A DNA stretch of 64,000 bases, from the NCBI RefSeq assembly GCF_018873765.1, contig NC_057916.1, forward strand, positions 28,123,501 to 28,187,500. The letters run 5' to 3'. The stretch is from Telopea speciosissima (taxonomy: Eukaryota; Streptophyta; Magnoliopsida; Proteales; Proteaceae). The notes below the pieces were generated by a model. That model saw only the letters and a list, made by a program, of their open reading frames with translations, was not told where the DNA came from and ran no database searches. The position numbers were made by a program, and so were the translations under genes. Shown in pieces: positions 23,301 through 35,300 of the stretch (position 1 is the first letter of the stretch; every line of letters starts with the position of its first letter).

Positions 23301-26300
23301 CGGGGTCCATAACATTGGTTCGTCGACTTCTCATAGTTTTGCGTCTGCTTTAGGTGCCTCCTTATCGAGAAGCACAACTCCTGATCCTCAACTTGTTGGT
23401 AGAGCTCCTAGTCCTTGCCTTCCACCTGTTGGAGGAGGGAGGGTCAGTGATAAAGATAAGAGGAATAACATTGGTCCTAACTCATTCAATGGTGTTGCAT
23501 CAAGTATGACTGAGTCTACCGATCTTGTAACTGCTTTATCAGGAATGAGTTTGTCAACAAATGGTGTGGTAGATGAAGAGAGTCATGCACAACCGCATGT
23601 TCAACATGGTCTGGATGATCACCATAGTTTCCTATTCAATCTGCAAGGTGGTCAGAACAGTGTTAAGCAGAACCCATACTTGAATAGATCTGAGTCTGGT
23701 CATTTAAATCTGCCTTTAATTCCTCACGCAACAAAGGGATCATACCCTAATTTGGGTAAAAGCAATGGGACTGGGATGGACCTGAACAACTCTTCGGTGA
23801 TAGTTGATGCACAAGCTGAACTGCATAAACCTGCTGTATCGTCTGGTAACTTGTACATGAAAGGTCCCTCTACTCCCATGCTTAATAGTGCAGGAGGTTC
23901 TCCTTCTCACTATCAGAATGTAGATGGTTCAAATTCAGCATTTGCAAATTATGGTTTAGGTGGTTATTCCATGATTACAGGTCAGCTTGGCAGTGGTAAC
24001 CTGCCTCCTTTATTTGAAAATGTTGCTGCAGGATCTGCTATGGCAGCCCCTGGCATGCACTCTAGAACACTGGGGGGAGGTTTGCCTTCTGGAGCAAATT
24101 TGACCAATGCAGCAGAGTTGTCAAATCTCAACAGGATGGGCAATCATACTGGGAATGCTCTTCAAGTGCCCCTTATGGATCCTATGTATCTTCAGTACTT
24201 GAGGACAGCTGAGTACGCTGCAGCACAGGTTGCAGCCCTTAATGACCCTTCTGTTGACAGGAACTACCTTGGGAATTCATATGTGGATTTACTTGGGCTC
24301 CAAAAAGCTTATCTTGGGGCATTGCTTTCACCCCAGAAATCACAGTATGGAATGCCTTTCCTAGGTAAATCTGGCAACCTCAATCCTGGTTACTATGGAA
24401 ATCCTCCTTTTAATCTTGGTATGTCGTATCCTGGAAGCCCATTGGCTAGTCCGGTTCTTCCCAATTCTCCTGTTGGACCTGGTAGTCCTATTAGGCATGA
24501 TCGAAACATGCGTTTTCCTCCTGGGCTGAGAAACTTAAGTGGTGGTGTCATGGGATCCTGGCACTCGGAAGGTGCTGGAAACATGGATGAGAGCTTTGCA
24601 TCGTCACTTTTGGAGGAATTTAAGAGCAACAAAACCAAATGTTTTGAACTTTCAGAAATTGCAAGTCATGTTGTTGAATTCAGGTATATGTTGCTTTTAC
24701 TTTTCCACTCTTCATTACTAAAAAAATATCTAGTTTAAAATTCAGGAATATTGGAATTGAATTCATCTAACCAACAATCGTTATGAACAGTGCTGATCAG
24801 TATGGGAGCCGATTTATACAACAAAAACTTGAAACAGCTACAACGGAAGAGAAAAACATGGTTTTCCAGGAAATCATTCCCCAAGCTCTTTCTTTGATGA
24901 CTGATGTTTTCGGTAACTATGTTATCCAAAAGGTATCTTAATTATTGTTTATTCCCTATTCACCCTCTTATTGAGAATCTGACATATGCATGCACGTCTG
25001 TTTCATATGACGTGTTTTCAGTTCTTTTGAGAGTTCTATGGATGTCTTATAATTGTAGTTTCTCTCCAGTTTTTTGAGCATGGAACTGCATCTCAGAGAA
25101 GAGAATTGGCAAACCAGCTAACTGGTCATGTTTTGACACTCAGTCTCCAAATGTATGGCTGTCGAGTGATACAAAAGGTACCTTTACAATTGTGACTAAA
25201 GTAACCCATATGTCCCCCACCCTCTCTTTTTAAGTTCCACTGATCTTCGAGTTTCTGGTGCTCATTCTTGTCTACAGTAGTACCATGCATCACTTTGTGT
25301 GCTAAAAAAAAGGGTTGGAGATGGTATTATTCAATATACTTGTATTTTTTTCTTCTCCCCTCCTAACAAAATTGAGTCCACTCACCTAATGGACGACTAA
25401 ATCATGTGTGTGGCACTTGAAAGTAAATTTTCTCTGAAGAAGACCACCTGTTGGCCTGGTGACTAGCGGTCATAATGTAGTACTGTATTTGGAAGACTCA
25501 ACAAAGTAGCCAATAGGCAAAATCTTTAAATCAAAGAATAATTCAGGTTATATAATCCTAGTAGATCTAGGAGAACAGTATTTAGGTAATAAATCTGCAA
25601 ACAAGAACAAAAACAGGGTAATCAATTCACACTGAACTCTGTTATGAACTAATGATTAAAACAGATTTGAACTTCAGTATATTGGTGAGAAAACAAACAG
25701 TAACCGAAGTAGGGGTTAAATAGTAATTTACCAAGGAAGTCAAAATTCAGAAATTAGGGTTTGTAGTGGTCAATCAATTCAACAGCATATGACATTAGCA
25801 GTAGCTTAAATCTCAGAATAGATTTAGCAAGGAAGGTTAAAACCGTAGCCATAATGGAGAGTAGGAGCAGAATGGAAAAAACAGGGATATCTCAAGATCA
25901 AATGGTCGGAATTAGGTCAACTCATACCAAGTTCACTATTAGGATTCATGAACATATGGTCGAAATCTTGAAGGAATCTAATGGCTGGATTGCTTAATCT
26001 CAAAAAACATGTAACATGTAAATTCTAGGTAGAACAGGAATTTGCAGAAATTTCAAGGTCTGAACTTGTTAATAGTAGAAATTTAGAAGATAGATTCAAT
26101 AAAAAACAGTATAAGAATAGCAACACAGGAACATGAGCAATAGAGCAATCCACCTGGGCTTCACATTGCAAGGTGTCTGATTGGATCAAACACCAACATA
26201 CCTTGATCACACACTAGGGTTTTCTTGATCAAACATGAGATTTCTTCACAGCATGAAGAGAAGAGGAGCAAAAGCTTTTCATTAATCAAATTTCGTGTAC

Positions 26301-29300
26301 CATGCTGGCCCCCCCTTACAACCTTATATAGAAAACTCAAAAGAGGACTCAAACGGTAAAAAAGAAAGGCCTAGCCCAATCCTTGACCAAGAAGGTAACC
26401 TAAACTGACTAGGAAACTGGATAATAAAGAAAACTGACTCAAAACAGGGCTGGATTTATAGAATCCTAATCCAGCCTAACTAAAACACTTAATAACACTT
26501 AAAATAAAGAAATAAAGACACTTAACTAAGTGATCACGTATGCCTAGCGTCTACGGCTCTACCCATGTTATAGGCCCATTAAAATGGCCTGTTACAAAAG
26601 AAACCCCATTGAACTAAAGGTCTGATGCGTATATAACCCAACCCAAGGCTTATTTTTAGTAAAACAAGCCTATTTAGGTGACTTGACTGCATCAATTCTC
26701 CCCAGCTTGAAAATACTTGACCTCTAGTTTTGCAGTGATGATGGAAAAACAACGTGTGAGTAGCTGCTTTGACCATTCCCAAAAAAAAAGAAGCTCTGGT
26801 GATGTAGGGACATTAGTAATAAAGTCTTCAAGGCATGGAGCTTGCTCTTCAAAGAATTTTGGTAGCATAACGAACTCTATGTGTTCGACCTCTTAATCAA
26901 TATCAACTATGAAGTCATATTCTTAGAGGCCTCAACTTTGGGACCCTTCTCAGCGAAGATTTAAAGCACAATCTCTACCTCTTCAAGAACAACATCATGA
27001 ATGTTGTTAGACTTCTTGTGGAGTGTTCTCGACCACTACCTCGTTTTCTATTGTTTCAGCTTTGTCTACTTTGATCTCTTCAACATAAACCTCTTCAATA
27101 GAATCTTCTATATGTTAACTTTCAGTCTTTGTAGCTTCAAGCACCATCTCTTCTTTATTATCATAGTTCACTGTGATCACTTCAGCTTTATCTTAAACTT
27201 CAGGCTTCTTTTCTTTGAATGCTTCCCTTGTTTCTGCCTTTGATGGTACAAAGTTGCACTCAACTTGTGCTTTAACATTGTTGGTGTCAGACTTCCAACA
27301 TCTCCAACTTCAAACTAAATTTCATTGATCGATGCTTGAAGCTGTCTTCAGCTTTGAAGGTCTTTTGACGGTAATCTTGTCGAAGGGAATTAAATCGATC
27401 TGGCAGTCTAGCTTTGAATGTTCATGATAAGGATTTCTTCTTCAGTTCTTCTTTCATCTCCTCCCATGTATTGGGTGCTTTGCCACGGTCTTTGAGGTCC
27501 CTCTCATAGGTCATCCACCACTCACGTGCTGAACCAACTAACTTAGTTCAAGCCAACAACAACAACAACAACAACAGCTACTACTACTACTACTACTGCT
27601 ACTCAGCCTTATCCCAATTAGATAGGGTTGGCTACATGGAACCCAGAAGAAACATCAAATAAGAAATATAAAGGTAAAGGGAAGGAGCACACAACAGACA
27701 CAAACTCTAGGGCATCGACCCAATTTAGCTACGAACCGCATCTAAATTGCTCAACAATGAGCCCTAGACTATGAGAAAGGAGTGTAATACAACAACGGCG
27801 TCACAACAAACAAAGCCCAACTATATGGGGTCAACCACATGGATCCTCTCTCTCCAATCCATAGTTGTCACGGCGTCACGGCGATCCAAGTCGGTGGAAG
27901 GGTGTCACGTCGATATATCGACATGTCGCCCGCCATGGCGTTGCCATGGCGAGCATGTCGACCATGTTTAATTTTTTATTTTCTGTATTTTTAATGTCAT
28001 TTAGTATGCTATAATATATGTCCTATAACATCAAAAATCAACATGAAAGTGTACTACACTACTACTAATATACTATGCCACTATGGTTTAATTCATGAAA
28101 GTGTAACTAATATCCATTAGTGTATATGAAAGTATGAAAAATTGAAAATATAGATTAACCTATCAAATAATTGAAAGCAATAGTAAAAATCAAATGATAG
28201 GCTAACTGTTCATCAAGCTTGATAGCAATAGTCTTTCTTTAGTGTATGTGATTTGGAGCAAAGCATCTAAGCTATTAAATGGTTTAAAAAAAAAATTTTA
28301 ATCTAACTTTTATATGTACAAATATCGACCGATATGCCAACATATCGTGGTATGGCGTCCATGGCGACGCCATGGCGTCGCCATGGAAGCCATATCGAAC
28401 GATATATTGACATCCACCATGGCGTAGCTCGATATGCCCCCTCTCCCAACGCCAGGACGCCATGGCGGCGCCATGGCGATGCCATGGCGACGCCATGACA
28501 ACTATGCTCCAATCAGCTCTATTTGAAGTCATACAAGGAGCAAGGCCTAGGCTAAGCATTTCTTTCTTTACCACTTATCCTATGGTTATCTTAGGCGTGC
28601 TTCTAGCTCTTCTGGTTCCCTCAATCTGAATCAGGTCCCTTCTTTGAACTAGGGCATCCGAAGGCCTCTGTAGAACATGGTCATGCCACCTCAAACGACT
28701 CTCTAAAAGATCGAACCAGTCATAGTAATAATCAAGACTTGCTAACTAGTCATCTTTTTTGCTTATGAAAAATCGAACTAGTCATGGTAATCATCAAGAC
28801 TTGCCAACCAGTCATAAAATGCTGTGGGTCATGTCTACCATTGTACTCCTTCAAAATCCTTCAATTTGATCTTGAACTTTTGTGAGTCGATAAGAGCGTC
28901 AATGATGTACACCAATATCAGCATTAAAGTAAGTCTATTCATGCTCTTCAAAAGTCGGTTGGACTGTAGAAATTCTTTGTGGGCCTCTTCCTGTGAACCT
29001 CTGATTGTGGTTATTGGCTGTAGAATGTGCCGGATACCCTGCTTCTCCTTCAGGTGGAATGTGACTATCATATATATTGGTAGTAATTTGATTCTCCTTT
29101 GCTAACAAACTCTCATTGATGCTCCTTTGACTTTCATTCATCCCCTCAGATAATTGTTGGAACATCTCCAACACTTTAGCCAAAATTGAAAGGCTTAAAT
29201 GTAGTATTGTACCGTATATTTGTCTTCATCTTCGGGTAATAGGTTACTGTCTTGGACAGGTGAGGGCTTCAATTCTCAAGTACTTGCAATCTCTCACTTA

Positions 29301-32300
29301 TGTTTCTTTGTTCAGCAGAGAGCTGTTGAAACATCTCTATAACTCTTGCCATAAGATCCGATGGATCTGGAAGCCTTGGATTATTCTCTGCCATGCTCTA
29401 ATACTACTTAATGTAGTACTGTATTTGAAAGACTCAAAACAGTAGCCAATAGACAAGATCTTTAAATCAAGGGAAAATTATGTCTACCACCCCTGTGGTT
29501 TCAAACAATTACGTCTACCACCCCTGGAGTTTCAAAAATTACTTCCGTACCCCTGAGTACTAACTCTGTTAGTTTTAGAAATGACAATTTTGCCCTTTGT
29601 TTTTTAAATTAACTTTTTTTTCCCCTTTTCTTTAATTTTTATTCCGTTTGTTTTCCTTCTTCTTCCCAGAACCGACAAACTCCAACACCCCCACCGCACG
29701 ACTGCAACCCCGCCCCATCCCCTGATCTTCCTCCCGCTCCACCACTGATCTCTCTCCCCAGTCCATTTTCTTCCTCCCAAACCATCGCCCCACCCCCTTA
29801 CTCTTCCTCCCGCTCCACCACAAGGAGAAAGTGAGCATGGAATTGACAGATATGAGGAATATTTGAACGATTCTGCTGTTTTTATCCTAGAATCAACTGT
29901 ATTGAATAGTCAATGTACAAAACCCATTACAAAAGTGTTCCTTCCATGGACTTCCTTAAGAGTTTCCTTCACGATGATAAGAATGTTGTTATGGCCTTGA
30001 CTCGGTTGAAGTGGATTAAGGGGATTCAAAGAGTAATGGAACCTAATATTGAGATCTTGCGAAATCAAGGGGTGCCGGAATCTGGAATTTCAAAACTAAT
30101 TTTATGACGCCCTCAATTACTTGCCTGGAAACAACCTCACTTTAATGAGGTTGTCCTGCAAGCGAAGGAAATGGGGTGTGACCCCTCGAGTTTGATGTTT
30201 ATCCATGCCGTCCGCACACTGGCACAGATGAATAAGACTACGTTGGAAGCGAAACGGGAGGTTATTAGGAGTTTTGGATGGTCCGAGTAAGAGATTCTCT
30301 GCATGTTCAGAAAACAACCCCATTGTTTGGCTCGTTCAGAGTAAATCCTTAGAATGCGATTGGATTTCTTCATGAACAAAATTAGTATAACTCACAATGT
30401 ATACTTTGATTTTGAGATCGATGGAAAACCTGCTGGTCGTATTGTCATGGGCCTCTTTGGGAAAACAGTTCCTAAAACCACAGAGAATTTTTGAGTGCTT
30501 TGCACAGGGAAGAATGGTATTGGGAAGAGTGGGAAACCTCTTCACTACAATGGGAGCACATTCCACAGGATTATTCCCAACTTTATGCTTCAGTGGAATT
30601 CTAAATCTCAATTCCAGAAATAGATTGTTGTGTATGAATCACTTCAACACTTCAGCAGTTCTTGAATGAATAGAGTACTCGATTTTTGTAGATTAAAAAA
30701 AAAATTCTAAATCTCAGGAGCCTTTGAAGATCTTGGTTGCGAATGGACTCTTATGAGCTCCGCAAGCTTGATCCTCCTTGTTCTCCATGAAACCCTCCTC
30801 TGAAACTCTCACGGTTCTCGCTCTCTATTTCTTTTTTTTTTTTAATGGTTTTGTAACACAAGGGTAAAAGAGTAAAAGTACTTTTTTTTGGTAACAAGGT
30901 AAAAGTACCTTCAAAAGGGTATTATTGGCATTTAGTTAATATTTGGGCGATGACATCATCACTTAACTGTTCTCAGCTAACGGTAGTAGGGGTACGTTTG
31001 TAAGAATCTTACAAAATACAGGGGAGGTTTATGAAATAGATGAAACTCCAGGGGTGGTAGGCATTATTGTTTGAAACCCCAGGGGTAGTAGACGTAATTT
31101 TCCCTTAAATCAAAGAATAATTCAGGCTATATGGGACAATCCTAGTAGATGTAGGAGAAGGGTATTTAGGTAATTAATCTGCAATCAAGAACAGAAACAG
31201 GGTAAGCTATTCACGTTGATAACAGGGTAAGCAATTCACATTGATATCTGTTATGAACTAGTGATTAAAATAGATTTGAACATCAGTATATCGGTGAGAA
31301 AACAAACAGTAACCAAAGTAGGGGTTAAACAGTAATTTACCAAGGAAGTCAAAACCAGAAATGAGGGTTTGTAGTGGTCAATCAATTCAACAGCATATGA
31401 CATAAGCAGTAGCTTAAATCTCAGAATAGATTTAACAAGGAAGGTTAAAACTGTAGCTATGATGGAGAGTAGGAGCAGAATGGAAAAAACAGAAATATCT
31501 CAAGATCAAATGGTCGGAATTAGGTCAACTCATATCGAGTTCACTATTAGGATTCATGAACATATGGTCAAAATCTTGAAGGAATCTTATAGCTGGATTG
31601 CTTAATCTCAAAAAACATGTAACATGTAAATTCTAGGTAGAACAGGAATTTGCTGAAAATTTCAAGGTCTGAACTTGTTAATAGCAGAAATTTAGAAGAT
31701 AGATTCAATGAAAAACAGGATAAGAATAGCAACACAGGAACATGAGCAATAGAGCAATCCACCCGGGCTTTACACCACAAGGTGTTCGATTAGATGAAAC
31801 ACCAAACTACCTTGTTCACACATAAGGGTTTTCTTGATCAAACACAAGAGATTTCTTCACAGCATGAAGAGAAGAGAGTGAAAGCTTTTCATTAATCAAT
31901 TTTCGTGTACCATGCTAGCCCCTCGTACAACCTTATAGATAAAACTCAAAAATGGACTAAATAGACTCCAACACAAAAGAAAAGGCTTAACCCAGTCCTT
32001 AACTAATAAGGTAATCTAAACTGACTAGTGAGTAGGAAACTGACTCAAAACAGGGCTGGGCTTATAGAATCCTAATCCAGCCTACTAAAACACTTAATAA
32101 TAATTAAAAGAAAGAAATAAAGACACCTAACTAAGTAATCCCGTATGCCTAGCCTCTACCCATAGTATAGGCCCATTAAAGTGGTCCATTACAAAGAAAA
32201 CCCATTGAACTAAAGGTCCAACACGTATGTAATCCAACCCAGGGCTTATTTCTAGTAAATAATCCTTTTTAGATGACTTAATTGCATCAGGTCAACTGGC

Positions 32301-35300
32301 AATTAAGTAAATAGGCACCATTTTCCACCCTAAACAACCAAAGGTCTCTACACAGATATATGGTGTGACTTTCTCAAGAGAGAGGTATAGGAACTTGTGA
32401 TTTTGCATTTGAAAATGAAGGGTGCAGCAAGTGATCTTCCAGTCATTTTTGAAATGTACGTTCTTCACTTTTTCCCATGCTCACTAACATGATTTAGATA
32501 AAGTTCCTAAAGCTGATATTTCCAGTTTTAAACATATTATAATGCACATTGTCAGATACTCATTTCTTCCTTTATAATCTTACCATTGTGTAATTATATG
32601 ATTTTTTAAAATTCGTGGGTTCAGGCGATAGAAGTTGTAGATTTGGACCAACAGACTAAAATGGTCGCAGAGCTTGATGGTAATGTCATGCGTTGTGTAC
32701 GTGACCAAAACGGGAATCATGTCATCCAGAAGTGTATTGAGTGCATACCTCAGGATGCTATTCAGTTCATTATTTCTTCATTCTATGATCAAGTTGTTAC
32801 ACTTTCCACCCATCCCTATGGCTGTCGTGTCATACAGGTTGAGGGTTTTCTTTTCTTATTTTTATAAATAAAAAAACCTTAACTATTTGTTTTCTATATT
32901 GCAACTTTAGGTGCTCAATGATATGACAGACGTAGACTAAATCACATGTCTTTCGTATTACAGAGAGTACTGGAGCATTGCAATGACCCAAAAACACAGC
33001 GTATTATGATGGTTGAGATCTTGCAATCTGTTTGCATGTTGGCGCAGGACCAATATGGAAATTATGTCGTTCAGGTTTGTTCTCTTTTCAGAAGCTTTCT
33101 AATTCACTGGACTGGTTTTGATAATAGGTTGCAGTTAGTGCATGGAGTTGATGTGGTTGGCATATTCTGTGTTCTTTACTAGAATAATGGACCTTCTTAC
33201 TCATAAATCCTTCCCTCCCCTCCCCTCCCCTCCCCTCCCGGACCCTTTTTACCATTTCCTCCTGGGGCTTCTGCTTATACAATTTTGAAATTGAAATAAG
33301 AAACTTCTTTTGATTGCGTAACCATTTGTTTAACATTGCATTATTAATAATTACTGTTGATGGCTCTGCTCAATAAATGGTTTTGTACCAAATTATTTTT
33401 TTAACTGATTTTTGTAACAATTGTCCATGGGAATTTACTTGTAATCTGTCAATATAGTTCTGTAATTCCACTTGGAGAGGTTGAATCAGCCTACCCTTGT
33501 CAAATTCTGCACACATGCATTAATTACTTTTGAAGGGTGAAAAGTAATTAATACATGTATGCAGAATTTGACAAGCGTTATCTAGTTAGTTACAAATTAC
33601 AACTACTATCTAAAGTCTTAAAAGATATTATTTCAGTCAATTAGTCGGTTCATTGATGGTTGTGTAAGTCCTTGTAAATGTAAGTCAGTCCTTTGATGGT
33701 TGTGAAAGTCCTTGAAAATGGTATTTCGGTCCGTTGATGGTTGTGCAAGTCCATGAAAATGTTTAGTTCATTAAATGGAAAACAGTCTAGAAGAAAGTCC
33801 CAATTAGAGTCTAGAACCCTCTCCGACACTCTATAAAAGAGCTGTCTGAGTATTTTGAAGAAGTTAAAAAAGTTCAATGAAATATCTGGTTTTATGCCAA
33901 TAACTACGAAATGCTTGGTTGCTTGGTGAGATGCCTTGTTTTGGTTGGTGAATTGCTAACCCTGGTTTTCATGAGAATCCATGGTCATATCCCTCTTATT
34001 TCTTTCTTTGTTATTAAAATTACTCAATTCTAGTTGTGTTCTCACCTCCCTGGTATCCTGTCTATTGAGGATTCTGATTCTATTGCCAGGACTCAACCAG
34101 GATCCCAATAATGGAAAGTGTAAGTGATTGCATTTCTGTGGGAACCATACTGCTGTAAAAAGTAAAAACTGAAATCTGATGTTGACCGACATTTGATGTC
34201 AAATTATAGACTTATTCCAGAAATAAGGGTCTCCTACATTTAGATCTTGTCCTCAAGGACTCCTCTCCCCCCCCCCCCTTTTCTCTCTCTCTCTCTCTTG
34301 GAGGGGGTGTTTGCTCAGCCTCATACTTTAATGGTTTTGTTAGTCAAGTTTGTTGGTCTATTTGTTTCAGTCTCCTGAAAATCCAAATTCAGAGTTTACG
34401 TGCTCCTGAGCAGGTTGCCACCAATGAAATAACTATGGAACCTCTGGAAATAGTTTGCCACCGGGAAAAAAAATTCTTAAAAGTAGTTAGATTAGATCCA
34501 ATAAAGAAAAAGCTTGGCATCTCTGATTGATCCCGAAACAAAGGTTTCAATATGTGTATGCTGTTTGGCATCCTGATCTTGCGTTTGACATGGTGCTGGC
34601 CAAGAAGGGGAAGAGGGAGGAGGAAACAAACATTGAGGCAAATAATAAATTATTCAAATTCAATTCCTTTTTATTTTAGAAAGGAACCTCTTCTGCCACT
34701 ACATAAGAGTACTTACAGAGAGATTGAATAACTACCGTACTTCCCCTAAATTCGTAGCCATTGGTTTTTCCTATTAAATCTAGACCCTTCATTTGACAAA
34801 AGACTAAAATAACCCTATACAAACATGAAGTTACTAAGCAATCTGTGCTTCTGCATCACAGCACCAAATTCTGATGTCTTTGGGAGACTTGATTACTCAT
34901 TAGTGAATCCTCTTATAGGCAGCTATTGATTTTAGGCCATGGGTTTCAACTGCTGGGATTTTTTATTTTTTTTTGAATCTTGTTTTTGACCAATTTAAAT
35001 CTGTTACCTTAAATTTTGATATCAATTCAATAACTGGCCATTGATGGTTTTTGAACTGTTTAAATTGGACTCTACAACTTTTCAGTTTTTATAATGCCGC
35101 TATCACATTCTTACCTCACAATTTCTTGCTTTCGTTATAATTTCACACGTATATTGTTCAAATTATTCTTCCATATTTATCTTTTATTTGTCTCTACTAC
35201 AGCATGTACTGGAGCATGGAAAACCAAATGAGCGTACTGCTATAATAAAGAAGTTAGCTGGGCAGATAGTTCAAATGAGTCAACAGAAATTTGCTTCCAA

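Larger units (their letters stand above)
29471..31104 (+). mobile_element. Pack-MULE carrying mTERF and cyclophilin fragments
   Basis: Terminal inverted repeats begin GGGAAAATTATGTCTAC and, as complement from the right end, GGGAAAATTACGTCTAC. They continue through CCACCCCTGG and GTTTCAAACAAT for about 100 bp. The 9-bp target duplication TTAAATCAA is perfect at 29462-29470 and 31105-31113, as expected for Mutator-like elements. No transposase was seen. The interior carries two unrelated host-gene fragments in one reading frame on the plus strand (29900-30593), plus a C-rich segment at 29660-29830. The element sits in an LTR inside Pumilio intron 4, with the captured fragments in Pumilio sense orientation. 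Confidence 0.92.
25473..32289 (-). mobile_element. Gag-only LTR retrotransposon in Pumilio intron 4 (TSD GGTCA)
   Basis: Direct repeats 25473-26694 (3' LTR) and 29409-32289 (5' LTR, interrupted) flank a short internal region. Read on the minus strand each LTR begins TGATGCA and ends CTACATTA, a TG...TA pair. Target duplications GGTCA lie at 25468-25472 and 32290-32294. A tRNA-iMet-like primer site (AGTATTAGAGC) follows the 5' LTR. A purine tract (AGCTGGGGAGAAT) precedes the 3' LTR. The internal minus strand holds only gag-like pieces: [20 protein letters not shown] from 29394, [10 protein letters not shown] near 28870, and [16 protein letters not shown] near 27500. No protease, RT or integrase was found, so it must have relied on enzymes from a relative. 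It lies antisense to Pumilio. Confidence 0.9.
29409..32289 (-). repeat. 5' LTR of the intron-4 retrotransposon, split by a Pack-MULE
   Basis: Consists of 29409-29470 plus 31105-32289. The 1,634-bp Pack-MULE and its duplicated 9 bp lie between. Without them the LTR is about 1.24 kb, matching the 1.22-kb partner. Confidence 0.9.
33075..35202 (+). other. Pumilio intron 6, with hairpin and minisatellite
   Basis: 2.1-kb intron. It holds a (CCCCT)n tract at about 33211-33239, an 80-bp near-perfect hairpin at 33496-33575, a three-copy 40-bp minisatellite at 33646-33765 and a C homopolymer near 34268. No transposon boundaries were seen. Confidence 0.7.

Noticed and set aside
28284-28574. Three overlapping minus-strand frames
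   Set aside because: Products of the CCATGGCG palindromic arrays of the hAT MITE.
25473-32289. Large direct repeats considered as a segmental duplication of Pumilio intron sequence
   Set aside because: The repeats are bounded by matching GGTCA duplications, a primer-binding site and a purine tract, so they are LTRs.
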